Assembly (NCBI GenBank): GCA_027494035.1
Contig: JAOSJQ010000001.1
Location: 620,001-684,000 of the forward strand
Origin: UTCFX2 sp002050125
GTDB taxonomy: Bacteria; Chloroflexota; Anaerolineae; Anaerolineales; UBA4823
DNA length: 64,000 bases
Direction of reading: 5' to 3'
Position numbers and translations under genes: made by a program. Numbering within the stretch: position 1 is the stretch's first letter; each line of letters begins with the position of its first letter. Below, one piece after another: positions 55,599 through 64,000 of the stretch. Below the pieces are notes generated by a model. It saw only the letters and a list, made by a program, of their open reading frames with translations, was not told the origin of the DNA and made no database searches.

Positions 55599-56480
55599 TC
55601 AGATCGAAGGCGCCAGCGCGGCGGTCAACGCCCCGATGTATTCAGGGCTGCTTCCACAGCACGAGCCGACAATCCGCGCCCCAAGCTCAACAAAGCTCTG
55701 CATTTGCCGCGCAAAATCAGCCGGACCGACGTCATAGATCGTCTCTTTACCAACCATTTTGGGCAGACCGGCGTTCGGCTTGGCGATCAGCACAGCCTCC
55801 GGGACTGCTTCCCGCATCTGGCGCAGTACCTCCGGGATCATGTCCAAGCCTTCGCCGCAATTTGCGCCGACCGCGGATAAGCCGAGTGACCAAAGCTCCG
55901 CCGCAGCCCGCCGCGCGCTGACGCCCATCATCGTGCGCGATTTCAACCCAAAACTCAGCGAACAGAAGACCGGCAGGCGCGTAACCTCTCGGGCAGCCAG
56001 CACCGCCGCGCGCGCTTCTTCCAGATCGGTCATCGTCTCGATCCACAGCGCGTCCACGCCCCCTTCCACCAGCGCCTCCGCCTGAACTTTAAATGCCTCG
56101 AAAGCTGTATCCGGCGAAAGCGGTCCCAGCGGCTCCATCAACTCGCCAGTTGGTCCGATATCCCCCGCGACATAGGCGCGGCCCTCCGCCGCCTGGCGCG
56201 CCAGCCTTGCCGCCGCCAGGTTCAACTCCGTCGCGCGGTCTTCAAACCCATACTTAGCCAGCTTTAACGGGTTGCCCCCAAAGGAGTTGGTCAGGATGAT
56301 CTGCGACCCAGCCTCCAGGTAAGTCTGGTGCAGCGCGACGATCTGAACCGGCGTTTCGACGTTCCAGATTTCAGGCGGGGCGCCGGCAGGCAAGCCGGCT
56401 GCCATCAGCATCGTGCCGGTGGCGCCGTCCGCAATTAAGATCCGACCGGAGGCCAGATATTCTTTGAGGCTCATTTCCAT
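55599..56480 (-). CDS. Homocysteine S-methyltransferase family protein
   Basis: Protein of 293 residues from ATG 56480, nine bases after a CAGGAGA site; the longer start at 56528 lacks one. The barrel has LIADGATGTMLMAAGLPAG, ILTNSFGGNPLKL, the first zinc cysteine in SAVGANCGEG and the last pair in IVGSCCGSSPEYIGAL. It moves a methyl group to homocysteine or a similar thiol, and is close to the first domain of MetH or to betaine-homocysteine methyltransferases. No cobalamin domain is attached. Donor not known. Confidence 0.88.
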   Translation of the reverse strand: MEMSLKEYLASGRILIADGATGTMLMAAGLPAGAPPEIWNVETPVQIVALHQTYLEAGSQIILTNSFGGNPLKLAKYGFEDRATELNLAAARLARQAAEGRAYVAGDIGPTGELMEPLGPLSPDTAFEAFKVQAEALVEGGVDALWIETMTDLEEARAAVLAAREVTRLPVFCSLSFGLKSRTMMGVSARRAAAELWSLGLSAVGANCGEGLDMIPEVLRQMREAVPEAVLIAKPNAGLPKMVGKETIYDVGPADFARQMQSFVELGARIVGSCCGSSPEYIGALTAALAPSI

Positions 56481-56636
56481 AGGTGTGTTTCTCCTGGCTT
56501 TTTCTGAGTTCTCGCGGTCTGCGCGCACTCAGGTATCGAAGAATATTTTAACACACGCCCGTAAAAAATCCCCCGCCAACTCTCCTGATTAACGATTCCA
56601 TTTCAGCGCGAGCCAGCGCCTCGCCGCCCCGGGTCG

Positions 56637-56645
56637 TGGTATCAT
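56637..56645 (+). promoter_or_regulatory. Extended -10 promoter TGGTATCAT before the radical SAM gene
   Basis: Extended -10 motif TG-G-TATCAT ends 16 bases before the ATG at 56662, giving a leader of about 10 bases with GGAG in it. No -35 match. Confidence 0.45.
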
Positions 56646-56661
56646 CGCATTGGAGCGATCC

Positions 56662-57600
56662 ATGCGCATGTCAATCGATCAGCAAGAGTTTCAACCGGCG
56701 TACATGGAGCTTGCCCGCACTGGAGGGCTGCGTCAACGCGCCGAGGCGGCTTACGAGCAACTGCGCCATTGCGAGCTGTGCGGCTGGAAGTGCGGCATCG
56801 ACCGCCTTACGGGGAAAAAGGGCGTTTGCCGCACCGGGATACAGGCGCTGGTCAGCAGTTACGGACCGCACTTCGGAGAAGAGAACCCTTTGCGGGGCTG
56901 GCGGGGTTCGGGGACCATCTTTTTTGCGCGCTGCAATATGCGCTGCCAGTATTGCCAAAATTACGACATCAGCCAATCGGACGCCGGCGATCCCCTCGAT
57001 CCCGCTGATTTGGCGGCGATCATGCTCGAACTGGAACGGCTCGGTTGTCACAACATCAACCTGGTGTCGCCCAGCCACGTCGTACCGCAATTTCTGGCTG
57101 CCCTGACGATCGCCGCAGCCGCCGGGCTGAGCCTGCCAATCGTGTTCAACACCGGCGGTTATGATTCCCAGGAGGCTCTGCGCCTGCTGGACGGCGTGAT
57201 TGATATCTACATGCCGGATATGAAGTACGCCAGCCAGCAAATTGCGCGTCATTATTCAAAGATCCCCCATTATCCACAAACCAATCAGGCGGCAGTAAAA
57301 GAAATGCACCGCCAGGTGGGCGACCTGCAGCTCGCGCAGGGCGGGCTCGCCCAACGCGGTCTGTTGATCCGCCACCTGGTGCTGCCAAACGGGCTCGCCG
57401 GAACGGCTCAAATTCTGGCGTTCATCGCCGCAGAAATCTCGCTAGACACCTATCTCAATCTGATGGACCAGTATCGACCCGCCTACAACGTCCGGACTTA
57501 CCGGCACAAATTCCCCCGGCTGGCACGCCCAATCACCGCGGAGGAGTTTCAAAACGCAGTCCAAACTGCCCGCGCGCTGGGTTTACATCGCCTGGACTGA
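56662..57600 (+). CDS. PflX-like radical SAM protein (COG1313)
   Basis: Protein of 312 residues. The radical SAM cluster is Cys91, Cys95, Cys98 in FARCNMRCQYCQNYDIS. Ahead of it a second cysteine set, HCELCGWKCGIDR..GVCRTG, and the HFGEENPLRGWRGSGTIFF stretch are those of PflX proteins, as are NINLVSPSHVVPQ, VFNTGGYDSQEAL, GVIDIYMPDMKY and IRHLVLPNG. PflX resembles pyruvate-formate-lyase activases but its target is unknown, and no glycyl radical enzyme is in the window. It probably makes a radical for protein or small-molecule modification. Start chosen at ATG 56662. Confidence 0.88.
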   Translation: MRMSIDQQEFQPAYMELARTGGLRQRAEAAYEQLRHCELCGWKCGIDRLTGKKGVCRTGIQALVSSYGPHFGEENPLRGWRGSGTIFFARCNMRCQYCQNYDISQSDAGDPLDPADLAAIMLELERLGCHNINLVSPSHVVPQFLAALTIAAAAGLSLPIVFNTGGYDSQEALRLLDGVIDIYMPDMKYASQQIARHYSKIPHYPQTNQAAVKEMHRQVGDLQLAQGGLAQRGLLIRHLVLPNGLAGTAQILAFIAAEISLDTYLNLMDQYRPAYNVRTYRHKFPRLARPITAEEFQNAVQTARALGLHRLD

Positions 57601-57680
57601 TCCGGGTCTGTGAACCCGCCGCAGAAAAGCCGCCTAAAAGGAACGATCGTGCCAGTTCAAACCCCGCCCGGCTGGGGCAG

Positions 57681-58115
57681 TCAAATGACGGGATCGATCG
57701 CCACGATCATACCCTGGGCTCTCTCCACAACCCCCTCTGGAAATGGACACGCTCTGCGGGTTTTCAGATCGAGATGCACGCCGGTGATCACGGTGGTGGC
57801 TGCCAGTTCACCCGCCGCGTCGTTGTACATCTCGTGATAGAACCGAATCTGCTTTGGATTGATTTCCAGGATGCCGGTGCGGATGGTAATTAAATCTCCG
57901 GCTTTTAACTCGCGCCGGTACGAGAGGTTTTGCCGAACAGCCGCCACGCCGCAAGCCGTCCCGCGCATGTAATCGGGATTGATCCCGATTGCGGCGAACA
58001 TTTGCCAGGTCGCTTCGTCGAATTTTGCCACATAGTAAGCCACGTTCAGATGCCCCATGTGATCACACTGCCAGGGGTACACTACGCCCCGGTACGTAAT
58101 GAACAATTCGCTCAT
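57681..58115 (-). CDS. Single-domain hot-dog acyl-CoA thioesterase
   Basis: Protein of 144 residues from ATG 58115, after a GGAGGT site. The 4HBT motif is VVYPWQCDHMGHLNVAYYVAKFDEATW, with the catalytic Asp/His/Asn positions, and the strands that follow (ITIRTGILEINPKQIRFYHEM) are usual. It hydrolyses acyl-CoA thioesters. Convergent with the radical SAM gene; the 80 bases between hold only a weak hairpin (CGGGT/ACCCG near 57603-57618). Confidence 0.88.
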   Translation of the reverse strand: MSELFITYRGVVYPWQCDHMGHLNVAYYVAKFDEATWQMFAAIGINPDYMRGTACGVAAVRQNLSYRRELKAGDLITIRTGILEINPKQIRFYHEMYNDAAGELAATTVITGVHLDLKTRRACPFPEGVVERAQGMIVAIDPVI

Positions 58116-58216
58116 TTGGCTCACGACCTCCAACAATGGATTATTCTCTCACGCAGCCTGATTTTACCAGCAAGCCACTCGCCCAATTCGAGAAAAAGAA
58201 CCGCCCGAAAACCTTA

Positions 58217-58225
58217 TGGTAGAAT
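58217..58225 (+). promoter_or_regulatory. Extended -10 promoter TGGTAGAAT for the DUF4013 gene
   Basis: TG-G-TAGAAT, 36 bases before ATG 58262; the leader includes AGGAG at 58249-58253. No -35 match at standard spacing. Confidence 0.5.
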
Positions 58226-58261
58226 AATCCAAGCCCATAAGATGACGACAGGAGCATGCAA

Positions 58262-58975
58262 ATGGATATCGGAAAATCTCTTCAATTTGCGTTTGATGAT
58301 GAAAATTGGCTTTCCAAACTCGGCCTTGGCGCGCTGATTTCGCTGATCCCCATCCTGAATTTTGCCTGGGTGGGGTATTACCTCCAGCTAATGCGCAATG
58401 TGTCGGATAAAGTAGAGCTGCCGCTGCCGCAATGGGACGAGTTCGCTGAAAAATTTACCCGGGGGCTGTTGGTGACCGTGGCGGGTTTCATTTACGCCCT
58501 GCCGGGCATTCTGTTCCTGTGTCTGCCGATCGGTATAATATCATTTCCACTCTTGTTCCAGAACTCGGATGTCCAAGAGACGCTGGCAGTGTTCACCACT
58601 TTCGGCAGCATAACGCTGTTCTGCTGCATTGGTTTGTATTTCCTCGTTTTCAGTTTTTACTTTCCGGCTGTTCAACTCCACTATTCACACACGGATGAAT
58701 TCAAATCGTGTTTTGAGATCCGCGAAATCCTATCGTTGATCACCTCGAATTTGAGCGATTATCTGGTCGCCTGGCTGGTCACCCTGGCGGCGGGCGTGAT
58801 CGTTGGCGTTGTTGTTGGTGTGATTGGCATGTTCGTGGGGTGGATTCCGTGCCTGGGTCAAATAGCCGTCTGGGCTCTTTCCGCTGTGGCGGGCGCCTGG
58901 GTAAGCGTCGTGTACGCCCACATCTTTGGTCAGATCGGCGCGAAGATTTACTCCGAAACCGCGCTCTCAGCCTGA
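58262..58975 (+). CDS. DUF4013-family membrane protein
   Basis: Protein of 237 residues from ATG 58262, 8 bases after AGGAG (the ATG at 58256 is too close to it). Five or six hydrophobic helices; the start IGKSLQFAFDDENWLSKLGLGALISLIPILNFA and LPLPQWDEFAEKFTRGLL are typical of DUF4013, a family of unknown function common in archaea and Chloroflexota. A glycine/valine-rich helix pair lies near the end (VIVGVVVGVIGMFVGW). It stands next to the PLP decarboxylase gene, 18 bases upstream. Confidence 0.82.
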   Translation: MDIGKSLQFAFDDENWLSKLGLGALISLIPILNFAWVGYYLQLMRNVSDKVELPLPQWDEFAEKFTRGLLVTVAGFIYALPGILFLCLPIGIISFPLLFQNSDVQETLAVFTTFGSITLFCCIGLYFLVFSFYFPAVQLHYSHTDEFKSCFEIREILSLITSNLSDYLVAWLVTLAAGVIVGVVVGVIGMFVGWIPCLGQIAVWALSAVAGAWVSVVYAHIFGQIGAKIYSETALSA

Positions 58976-58993
58976 ACCTTTTTGGACAAGAAT

Positions 58994-60439
58994 ATGGAAG
59001 ATCAGATCAGTTATCACATGACCCCGGATGAATTCCGGCGGCAAGGCAAAGCGGTCATCGATTGGATCGCGGATTATTACGAAACGGTCGAGCAGTACTC
59101 GGTTCTCTCAACCGTTAAGCCGGGGGAGATCCGCGCCGCGCTCCCGCCTCACCCCCCTGCCCAGGGCGAACCATTCGAAGAAATCCTGGCTGACTTCCAG
59201 AAGATCATCATTCCGGGCATCACCCACTGGCAATCGCCCAATTTCTACGCGTTCTTCCCGGCGAACACTTCCGGACCTTCAATTCTCGGAGACCTGCTCT
59301 CATCGGGTCTGGGGGTGCAGGGCATGATCTGGTTGACCAGCCCAGCCTGCACAGAGCTCGAAACGCACGTGCTGGACTGGCTGGCGGAGATGCTGGAGCT
59401 GCCGGAAAAGTTTCACTCGCACAGCAGCGGAGGCGGCGTAATCCAGGACACTGCCAGCACCGCCGCGCTGACGGCAGTGCTGGCGGCGCGCGAGCGCATT
59501 ACCGATTACTCCAGCAACGAAACCGGGCTGCAGCACCGCCTGACAGCCTACGCCTCCACCCAGGCGCACTCGTCGATCGAGAAAGCGGTCAAGATGGCGG
59601 GATTGGGCAGTCAAAACCTGCGCCTCATCCCGGTGGATGAGCGGTTTGCCATGCGCGCCGATCTGCTGGCGCGTCAGATCGACAAAGACCGCCAGGCTGG
59701 GTTGATCCCCTGCTTCGTTTGCGCGACGGTCGGCACGACCTCGTCCAACGCGCTCGACCCGCTCGAACAGATCGGACGGGTCTGTCAACAAGAGGGCCTC
59801 TGGTTCCACGTGGACGCGGCGATGGCTGGCACAGCCGCGCTGTGCCCTGAGTTTCGCTACATCCAGTCGGGGCTCGATTATGCCGACTCGTATGCGTTCA
59901 ATCCGCACAAATGGATGTTCACCAATTTTGACTGCGATTGTTTCTACGTCGCCGACCGCGCGGGGCTGATCCGCACCTTCAGCATCCTGCCCGAATATTT
60001 GCGCAACCAGGCTACCGAAGCCGGCACCGTGATCGATTACCGCGACTGGCATGTTCAGCTTGGCAGACGTTTTCGCTCGCTCAAACTCTGGTTCGTGATC
60101 CGGCATTATGGGATTGAAGGGCTGCGCCACCATATCCGTTCCCATGTTGACCTGGCGCAGGAATTTGCCGGCTGGGTGGATCAGTCTCCCGACTTCGAGT
60201 TGGCTGCTCCTGCTCCGCTCAATCTGGTGTGCTTCCGGCACCTGGCAGGCGACGATCTCAACCAGCAGTTGCTCGACCGGCTGAATCAAAGCGGGCAGCT
60301 TTACCTGACTCACACCCGCTTGAACGATCGCATGACCTTGCGCATGTGCATCGCTCAATCCCAAACGATCAAACGCCATGTCGAAGAGGCTTGGAACCTG
60401 ATCCAGAAAACTGCGTGCGACCTGGCAGAAACGATTTGA
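58994..60439 (+). CDS. PLP-dependent group II amino acid decarboxylase
   Basis: Protein of 481 residues from ATG 58994. It is of the aromatic-L-amino-acid/tyrosine decarboxylase type: HWQSPNFYAFFPANTS, LTSPACTELETHVLDWLAEML, the AHSSIEKA segment, WFHVDAAMAG (Asp binds the pyridine ring) and the PLP-binding Lys306 in AFNPHKWMF. It decarboxylates an aromatic amino acid to its amine. Substrate specificity is not shown. A single-base frame is intact throughout. Plain bacterial or horizontally shared family; no sign of recent transfer in base use. Confidence 0.93.
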   Translation: MEDQISYHMTPDEFRRQGKAVIDWIADYYETVEQYSVLSTVKPGEIRAALPPHPPAQGEPFEEILADFQKIIIPGITHWQSPNFYAFFPANTSGPSILGDLLSSGLGVQGMIWLTSPACTELETHVLDWLAEMLELPEKFHSHSSGGGVIQDTASTAALTAVLAARERITDYSSNETGLQHRLTAYASTQAHSSIEKAVKMAGLGSQNLRLIPVDERFAMRADLLARQIDKDRQAGLIPCFVCATVGTTSSNALDPLEQIGRVCQQEGLWFHVDAAMAGTAALCPEFRYIQSGLDYADSYAFNPHKWMFTNFDCDCFYVADRAGLIRTFSILPEYLRNQATEAGTVIDYRDWHVQLGRRFRSLKLWFVIRHYGIEGLRHHIRSHVDLAQEFAGWVDQSPDFELAAPAPLNLVCFRHLAGDDLNQQLLDRLNQSGQLYLTHTRLNDRMTLRMCIAQSQTIKRHVEEAWNLIQKTACDLAETI

Positions 60440-60480
60440 AACCTGACAGTTTTGTAAAAAGAGTAAACTGGAAAAATCAC

Positions 60481-60519
60481 TATAATAGTAGAATGACGCT
60501 TCGATGTAAGCGGGAATAA
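60481..60519 (+). promoter_or_regulatory. TATAAT promoter box followed by an 8-codon micro-ORF, before the hybrid kinase gene
   Basis: TATAAT lies at 60481-60486. An ATG at 60493, exactly at the expected transcription start, opens MTLRCKRE and stops at 60517-60519. The kinase gene starts 47 bases later. The micro-ORF could be leaderless; no -35 match. The gap 60440-60566 contains nothing else I can name. Confidence 0.35.
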
Positions 60520-60566
60520 TCAGGGACCTATTGAGACACAGCCGGCAAGCCAATTGACCTTTCTGG

Positions 60567-62699
60567 ATGAATGATTTGACGGCTCAGCCTGCACGAGCGA
60601 ACATCCTGATCGCAGATGATACGATCACCAATCTTCAACTGCTTTCGGTAATGCTGGAAAGCCGGGGGTTTTACGTTTTTAAAGCCTCAGACGGTCCCTC
60701 AGCCCTGGCGCTTGCCCGAAAATCGCTCCCAGATCTCATCCTGTTAGACATCCGCATGCCGGGCATGGATGGCTTCGACGTCTGCCGCCAACTCAAGGTC
60801 GATCCAGCCACCCACAGCATACCGGTGATTTTTGTCAGCGCCCTGGATGAGCAAGACGATAAGATCCAGGGGTTTGCCGTTGGGGGCGTCGATTACGTCA
60901 CCAAACCGTTTCAATCCAAAGAAGTGCTGGCGCGGGTCGAAACCCACCTTACGCTGCGCAACCTGCAGCGTCAGCTCGAAGCGCAAAACCTGCAATTGCA
61001 GCAGGAGATCCACGAGCGCAAAAAAGTCGAATCCGCGCTGCAGAAAGCCAAAGAAGCGTTGGAAGAGCGCGTGCAGGAGCGGACCGCCGAGCTAATCGCG
61101 GCGAACAAAATCCTCAACCAGGAACTGCAAATCCGCAAACAGACGGAAGAAGCCCTGCTCGGGAGCCAGGCGGAACGCGAAAGGCTGCTCGAACAGTTGC
61201 GCACGCAAGAACAGCAACTGCGCGAAGTTATGAACAGCGTTCCCGAGGGCGTGCTGCTTCTGGCGGAAAACGGGCTGGTCGTGCTTGCCAACCCGACCGC
61301 CCAGGAGTACTTAGAGACCCTGTTCGAAATCCAGGTGGGCGGAACGCTCACCCGATTGGGGGAGAAAACTCTGACGGAACTGCTGGATTCGCCCCCCAAG
61401 GGTCTTTGGCACGAGGTCACGCTGGAACAACGCACGTTTGAGGTAATCGCCCGACCCACCTCGCTCGGCTCGGAAAATCAATATTGGGTGATGGTGTTGC
61501 GCGACGTGACTCGCGAACGCGAGATTCAGACGCGCAGCCAGCAGCAAGAGCGCCTAGCCGCAGTGGGGCAGCTCGCGGCGGGAATTGCCCACGATTTCAA
61601 CAATATTCTGGCAGTGATCTTGCTCTACACCGAAATGGCGCTGGACGTGCCAGAACTTGCCCCGCGGTTGCGCGAGCGTCTGCTCACCATCTTTCAGCAG
61701 GGTCGGCGCGCCTCCGACCTGATCCAGCAGATCCTGGATTTCAGCCGCCGCACCCGGCTCGAGCGCCGCCCGATGGACTTGCAGCCTTTTCTCAAAGAGC
61801 AGGTCAAGCTGCTCGAAAGGACCCTGCCCGAAAACATCCGCATCGAACTCGATTTCAAGACCGGTTCCTGTGTAATGAGCGCAGACCCGACCCGCCTGCA
61901 GCAGGCAATTATGAACCTGGCGGTCAACGCCAGAGATGCCATGCCAAACGGCGGCAGACTGGATATCCGTCTGGAGCGCGTGCCAGCCTCTGCAACTATT
62001 CATTGCATCGCGTGCGGTGTAGTCAGCGGCGAGGAGTGGATCTGCATCGCAGTCTCGGATGACGGCTTTGGGATACCGCCGGAGGTGCTCCCGCACATTT
62101 TCGAGCCCTTCTTCACCACCAAAGCTCAGGGGCAGGGGACCGGATTGGGGCTTTCTCAAGTATTTGGGATTGTCGAAACGCACGACGGTCATATAGATGT
62201 TTCAAACCGGGAGGATGAGGGAACAACTTTTTCGCTTTACCTGCCGGCTCTGCCGGTAAAAAGCTACAGCGAGGCGGATACTGACGCCACTTCCTTCATC
62301 CGGGGTCTGGGACAGACAATTCTGGTGGTCGAGGACGACCCTGTCACCCGGCAAGCCATCATGGAAGGTTTAAGCCTGCTGAATTACCGCGTGGTCTGCA
62401 CCTCGGACGGTTTGGAAGCCTTGCGCTACCTGGAGGAGCACGCGCAGGAAGTGGACCTGATCTTAAGCGATGTCGTGATGCCCCAGATGGGCGGAGTTCC
62501 ATTGTTGCAAAAAATCCGTCAGGCTGGATTTCGGATACCGGTGATCTTGATGACCGGACATCCGCTGCAAAACGAGTTGGAAGATGCGCTGTCCGATGAT
62601 CTTACCGCCTGGCTGCCCAAACCTCCGCGGTTGAAGCAGCTCGCAAAAATGATCGGCGAATCGTTGAGATATGCGCCCGTTCAGCGCGTCAATAACTGA
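60567..62699 (+). CDS. Hybrid sensor histidine kinase/response regulator (soluble)
   Basis: Protein of 710 residues with no membrane segment. The order is: receiver (1-125, phospho-acceptor Asp61 in LILLDIRMPGMDGF), long coiled-coil (about 130-220), PAS-like domain (about 225-320), dimer/phospho-acceptor domain with His342 in AAGIAHDFNNILAVI, ATPase with NLAVNARDAMPNGGR, DDGFGIP and GTGLGLSQVFGI, then a second receiver (about 590-705, Asp635 in LILSDVVMPQMGG). The ATPase has a small insertion with CIACG. Such kinases relay phosphate inside one protein, probably responding to an intracellular signal. Confidence 0.93.
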   Translation: MNDLTAQPARANILIADDTITNLQLLSVMLESRGFYVFKASDGPSALALARKSLPDLILLDIRMPGMDGFDVCRQLKVDPATHSIPVIFVSALDEQDDKIQGFAVGGVDYVTKPFQSKEVLARVETHLTLRNLQRQLEAQNLQLQQEIHERKKVESALQKAKEALEERVQERTAELIAANKILNQELQIRKQTEEALLGSQAERERLLEQLRTQEQQLREVMNSVPEGVLLLAENGLVVLANPTAQEYLETLFEIQVGGTLTRLGEKTLTELLDSPPKGLWHEVTLEQRTFEVIARPTSLGSENQYWVMVLRDVTREREIQTRSQQQERLAAVGQLAAGIAHDFNNILAVILLYTEMALDVPELAPRLRERLLTIFQQGRRASDLIQQILDFSRRTRLERRPMDLQPFLKEQVKLLERTLPENIRIELDFKTGSCVMSADPTRLQQAIMNLAVNARDAMPNGGRLDIRLERVPASATIHCIACGVVSGEEWICIAVSDDGFGIPPEVLPHIFEPFFTTKAQGQGTGLGLSQVFGIVETHDGHIDVSNREDEGTTFSLYLPALPVKSYSEADTDATSFIRGLGQTILVVEDDPVTRQAIMEGLSLLNYRVVCTSDGLEALRYLEEHAQEVDLILSDVVMPQMGGVPLLQKIRQAGFRIPVILMTGHPLQNELEDALSDDLTAWLPKPPRLKQLAKMIGESLRYAPVQRVNN

Positions 62700-62730
62700 A
62701 CCCCGGAATGATGTTTCACAGAGCTTGGGG

Positions 62731-62895
62731 ATGAGCGCTCAATTTCAGATATTGATCCCGACCGGTCTGCTGATTACTCTGCTGTATTCCGCGTTGGCGA
62801 ATTCAGCCAAATCGAACGGGCTGTTCCCTGCGCCGCTAAATCTGGCTGAGGCAGGGCTTTCCGGTCTCATCATCTGCGTCATGACAGCATTTTAA
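62731..62895 (+). CDS. Small putative membrane protein
   Basis: A 54-codon frame, ATG at 62731, giving MSAQFQILIPTGLLITLLYS and a second hydrophobic part near the C-terminus (GLSGLIICVMTAF). It fills the 216-base gap between the hybrid kinase and the GAF-domain gene. No good ribosome site and no family recognised, so it could be chance. Confidence 0.35.
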   Translation: MSAQFQILIPTGLLITLLYSALANSAKSNGLFPAPLNLAEAGLSGLIICVMTAF

Positions 62896-62915
62896 CTTCA
62901 CGGATTTCGCGCCTC

Positions 62916-64000
62916 ATGCCAAACCCCGCAGCCGCCAACCGGGATTCGACCCACAACAAGCTTCTCGAACATCGCTTATTGGCTTTGAATCGTTTTACCA
63001 CCGAGCTGGTTCAAATTCACGAACCGGGTGAGCTGTTCGAAATGGTTTTATCGGCGGGTGAAGAACTGCTCGAAGCGGACGCAAGCGCCCTCTGCCTCGG
63101 CTCAACTATGTCCGAATATGAGCGCCAGGTGCATGCGCATCGTATCCCGGGCGCGTTGCACTGCCAGTTGATCAACCTGTCCGGTCAACCACCAAGGGAA
63201 CCGTCGATCTTCGACCGCTCGATCCTCGCGGTTGAGAACATCGCCGACCTGCCGCTCGACCCGGAAGTGAAAACTGCCCTGACCGAACTGGGAATTCAAG
63301 CCTTCATCCAGTTGCCTGTTCAATTTCAGGGGGCGCCGATGGGTGTTCTGGGGTTGTATTACCGCCAGCCGCGCCAATATGACGATGTAACCCTCCAGTT
63401 GGGCGTCACCGCCGCGCACACCCTCGCGATTGCCCTCCAGAATGCACGCCTATATCAATCCGAGCACAACCAGAAGCAGTATGCCGAAGCGATTGTTCAC
63501 GCAACGGAAGCCCTTAACAGCAGCCTGGATATAGATCGGGTCCTCAGCCAGATCCTGGAGCAAACCTTCCAGGTGGTCCCCTGCAACTCGGTGAATCTGA
63601 TGTTGGTAGAAGACGATCACGCGGTGGTCGTGCGCCAGCTCTTCATGACGCCCACCGGCGAAATCGAAAGCCTGCAAGGGGGTCCGGCGCTGCCTTTGAC
63701 CACCCCGACGCTTTTTCGGATGATGTCCACCGGTCAACCGATTATGATCTCCGACACGCACGCTGAACCGGACTGGAAGGTTCTCCAAAGGTCCTCGTGG
63801 ATCCGCTCGTACGCCTCCGCCCCGCTCCAGCTCCGCCAAGAAGTGATCGGCTTCTTGAACGTCAACAGCCGGGAGCCCAATTTCTTCGACGAAGAGAGCC
63901 TGCGCCGGCTGCATGTATTCGCCTCGCACGCCGCGGCTGCGCTGCATAACGCCCGCCTCTACAGCAACCTGCAGGAATATTCCGCGCAGCTCGAGGATCG
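62916..64000 (+). CDS. Multi-GAF-domain signalling protein, probably a sensor kinase (cut off at window end)
   Basis: Open from ATG 62916 to the last base (361 complete codons) with no stop. Two GAF domains: about residues 17-175 (RFTTELVQIHEPGELFEMVL ... GVLGLYYRQPRQYDD) and about 190-350 (EALNSSLDIDRVLSQILEQ ... VIGFLNVNSREPNFFDEESLRRL). The sequence ends in a helix (NARLYSNLQEYSAQLEDR) that usually links GAF to a histidine kinase, cyclase or phosphatase domain, which must lie beyond the window. It follows the hybrid kinase on the same strand and may work with it. Confidence 0.85.
   Translation, partial: MPNPAAANRDSTHNKLLEHRLLALNRFTTELVQIHEPGELFEMVLSAGEELLEADASALCLGSTMSEYERQVHAHRIPGALHCQLINLSGQPPREPSIFDRSILAVENIADLPLDPEVKTALTELGIQAFIQLPVQFQGAPMGVLGLYYRQPRQYDDVTLQLGVTAAHTLAIALQNARLYQSEHNQKQYAEAIVHATEALNSSLDIDRVLSQILEQTFQVVPCNSVNLMLVEDDHAVVVRQLFMTPTGEIESLQGGPALPLTTPTLFRMMSTGQPIMISDTHAEPDWKVLQRSSWIRSYASAPLQLRQEVIGFLNVNSREPNFFDEESLRRLHVFASHAAAALHNARLYSNLQEYSAQLED

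Noticed and set aside
59300..60553. 417-codon open frame on the minus strand
   Set aside because: Fully antisense to the PLP decarboxylase gene, whose motifs are unmistakable; no ribosome site.

Overview
The window looks like chromosomal DNA of a high-GC member of the Chloroflexota, most probably class Anaerolineae. The basis is the set of Chlor_Arch_YYY (DUF2298) membrane proteins, the style of the RpoC sequence, secreted proteins with a short 'FMPMVL' segment after the signal peptide, and an LCP-family envelope protein without any LPS-assembly genes. This is inference from protein character, not from an rRNA gene. I saw no tRNA, rRNA, CRISPR array, insertion sequence or phage gene. Coding density is high, with many ATGA-type overlaps.

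Region 1 (1-9917) is a carbohydrate locus. It holds the end of a sialidase-like (Asp-box) protein, a PfkB sugar kinase, a metal-dependent hydrolase and a YjbQ protein. A DeoR-family regulator follows, then a likely operon: iron-type and zinc-type alcohol dehydrogenases, a FrlB/AgaS-like SIS isomerase/deglycase, a DapA/NanA-family pyruvate aldolase, a deoxyhypusine-synthase-like protein and a CMP-Kdo synthetase. Together they suggest making or breaking down an ulosonic (keto-deoxy sugar) acid. No Kdo or lipid A genes are nearby, and this is the best candidate for an undescribed pathway.

Region 2 (10 kb-21.9 kb) is mostly housekeeping or stand-alone genes: a LON-domain protein, an Xaa-Pro peptidase, an MFS exporter, a PAP2 phosphatase, an EF-G-like GTPase with altered GTPase motifs, a secreted two-module protein, a methyltransferase, a phosphomutase-like metalloenzyme and LepA.

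Region 3 (21.9-37.1 kb) is an envelope glycan locus on one strand: a flippase-like membrane protein, a GT4 glycosyltransferase, a methyltransferase, GT39-like polytopic proteins, a giant GT39-DUF2298 fusion (about 1,808 residues when frame-corrected), a stand-alone DUF2298 paralogue and another membrane protein. Several genes here are interrupted by single-base shifts, four of five in homopolymer runs, which points to sequence error rather than gene decay.

Region 4 (37.1-49.4 kb) contains cmk, plsC, a very large membrane sensor kinase, rpoC (not next to rpoB, with its own promoter and structured leader), a TPR-like membrane protein with a Pro/Thr-rich tail, and an LCP protein. Region 5 (49.4-64 kb) has an SRAP peptidase, thioesterases, three sugar-phosphate mutases (glmM, deoB, pgm), a homocysteine methyltransferase, a PflX-like radical SAM protein, a DUF4013 membrane protein, a PLP decarboxylase, a hybrid histidine kinase and a GAF-domain protein cut off by the window end.

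Several promoters show an extended -10 (TGnTAnnnT). Some -10 boxes sit 8-10 bases before an ATG, suggesting leaderless mRNAs for lepA and the LON-domain gene.
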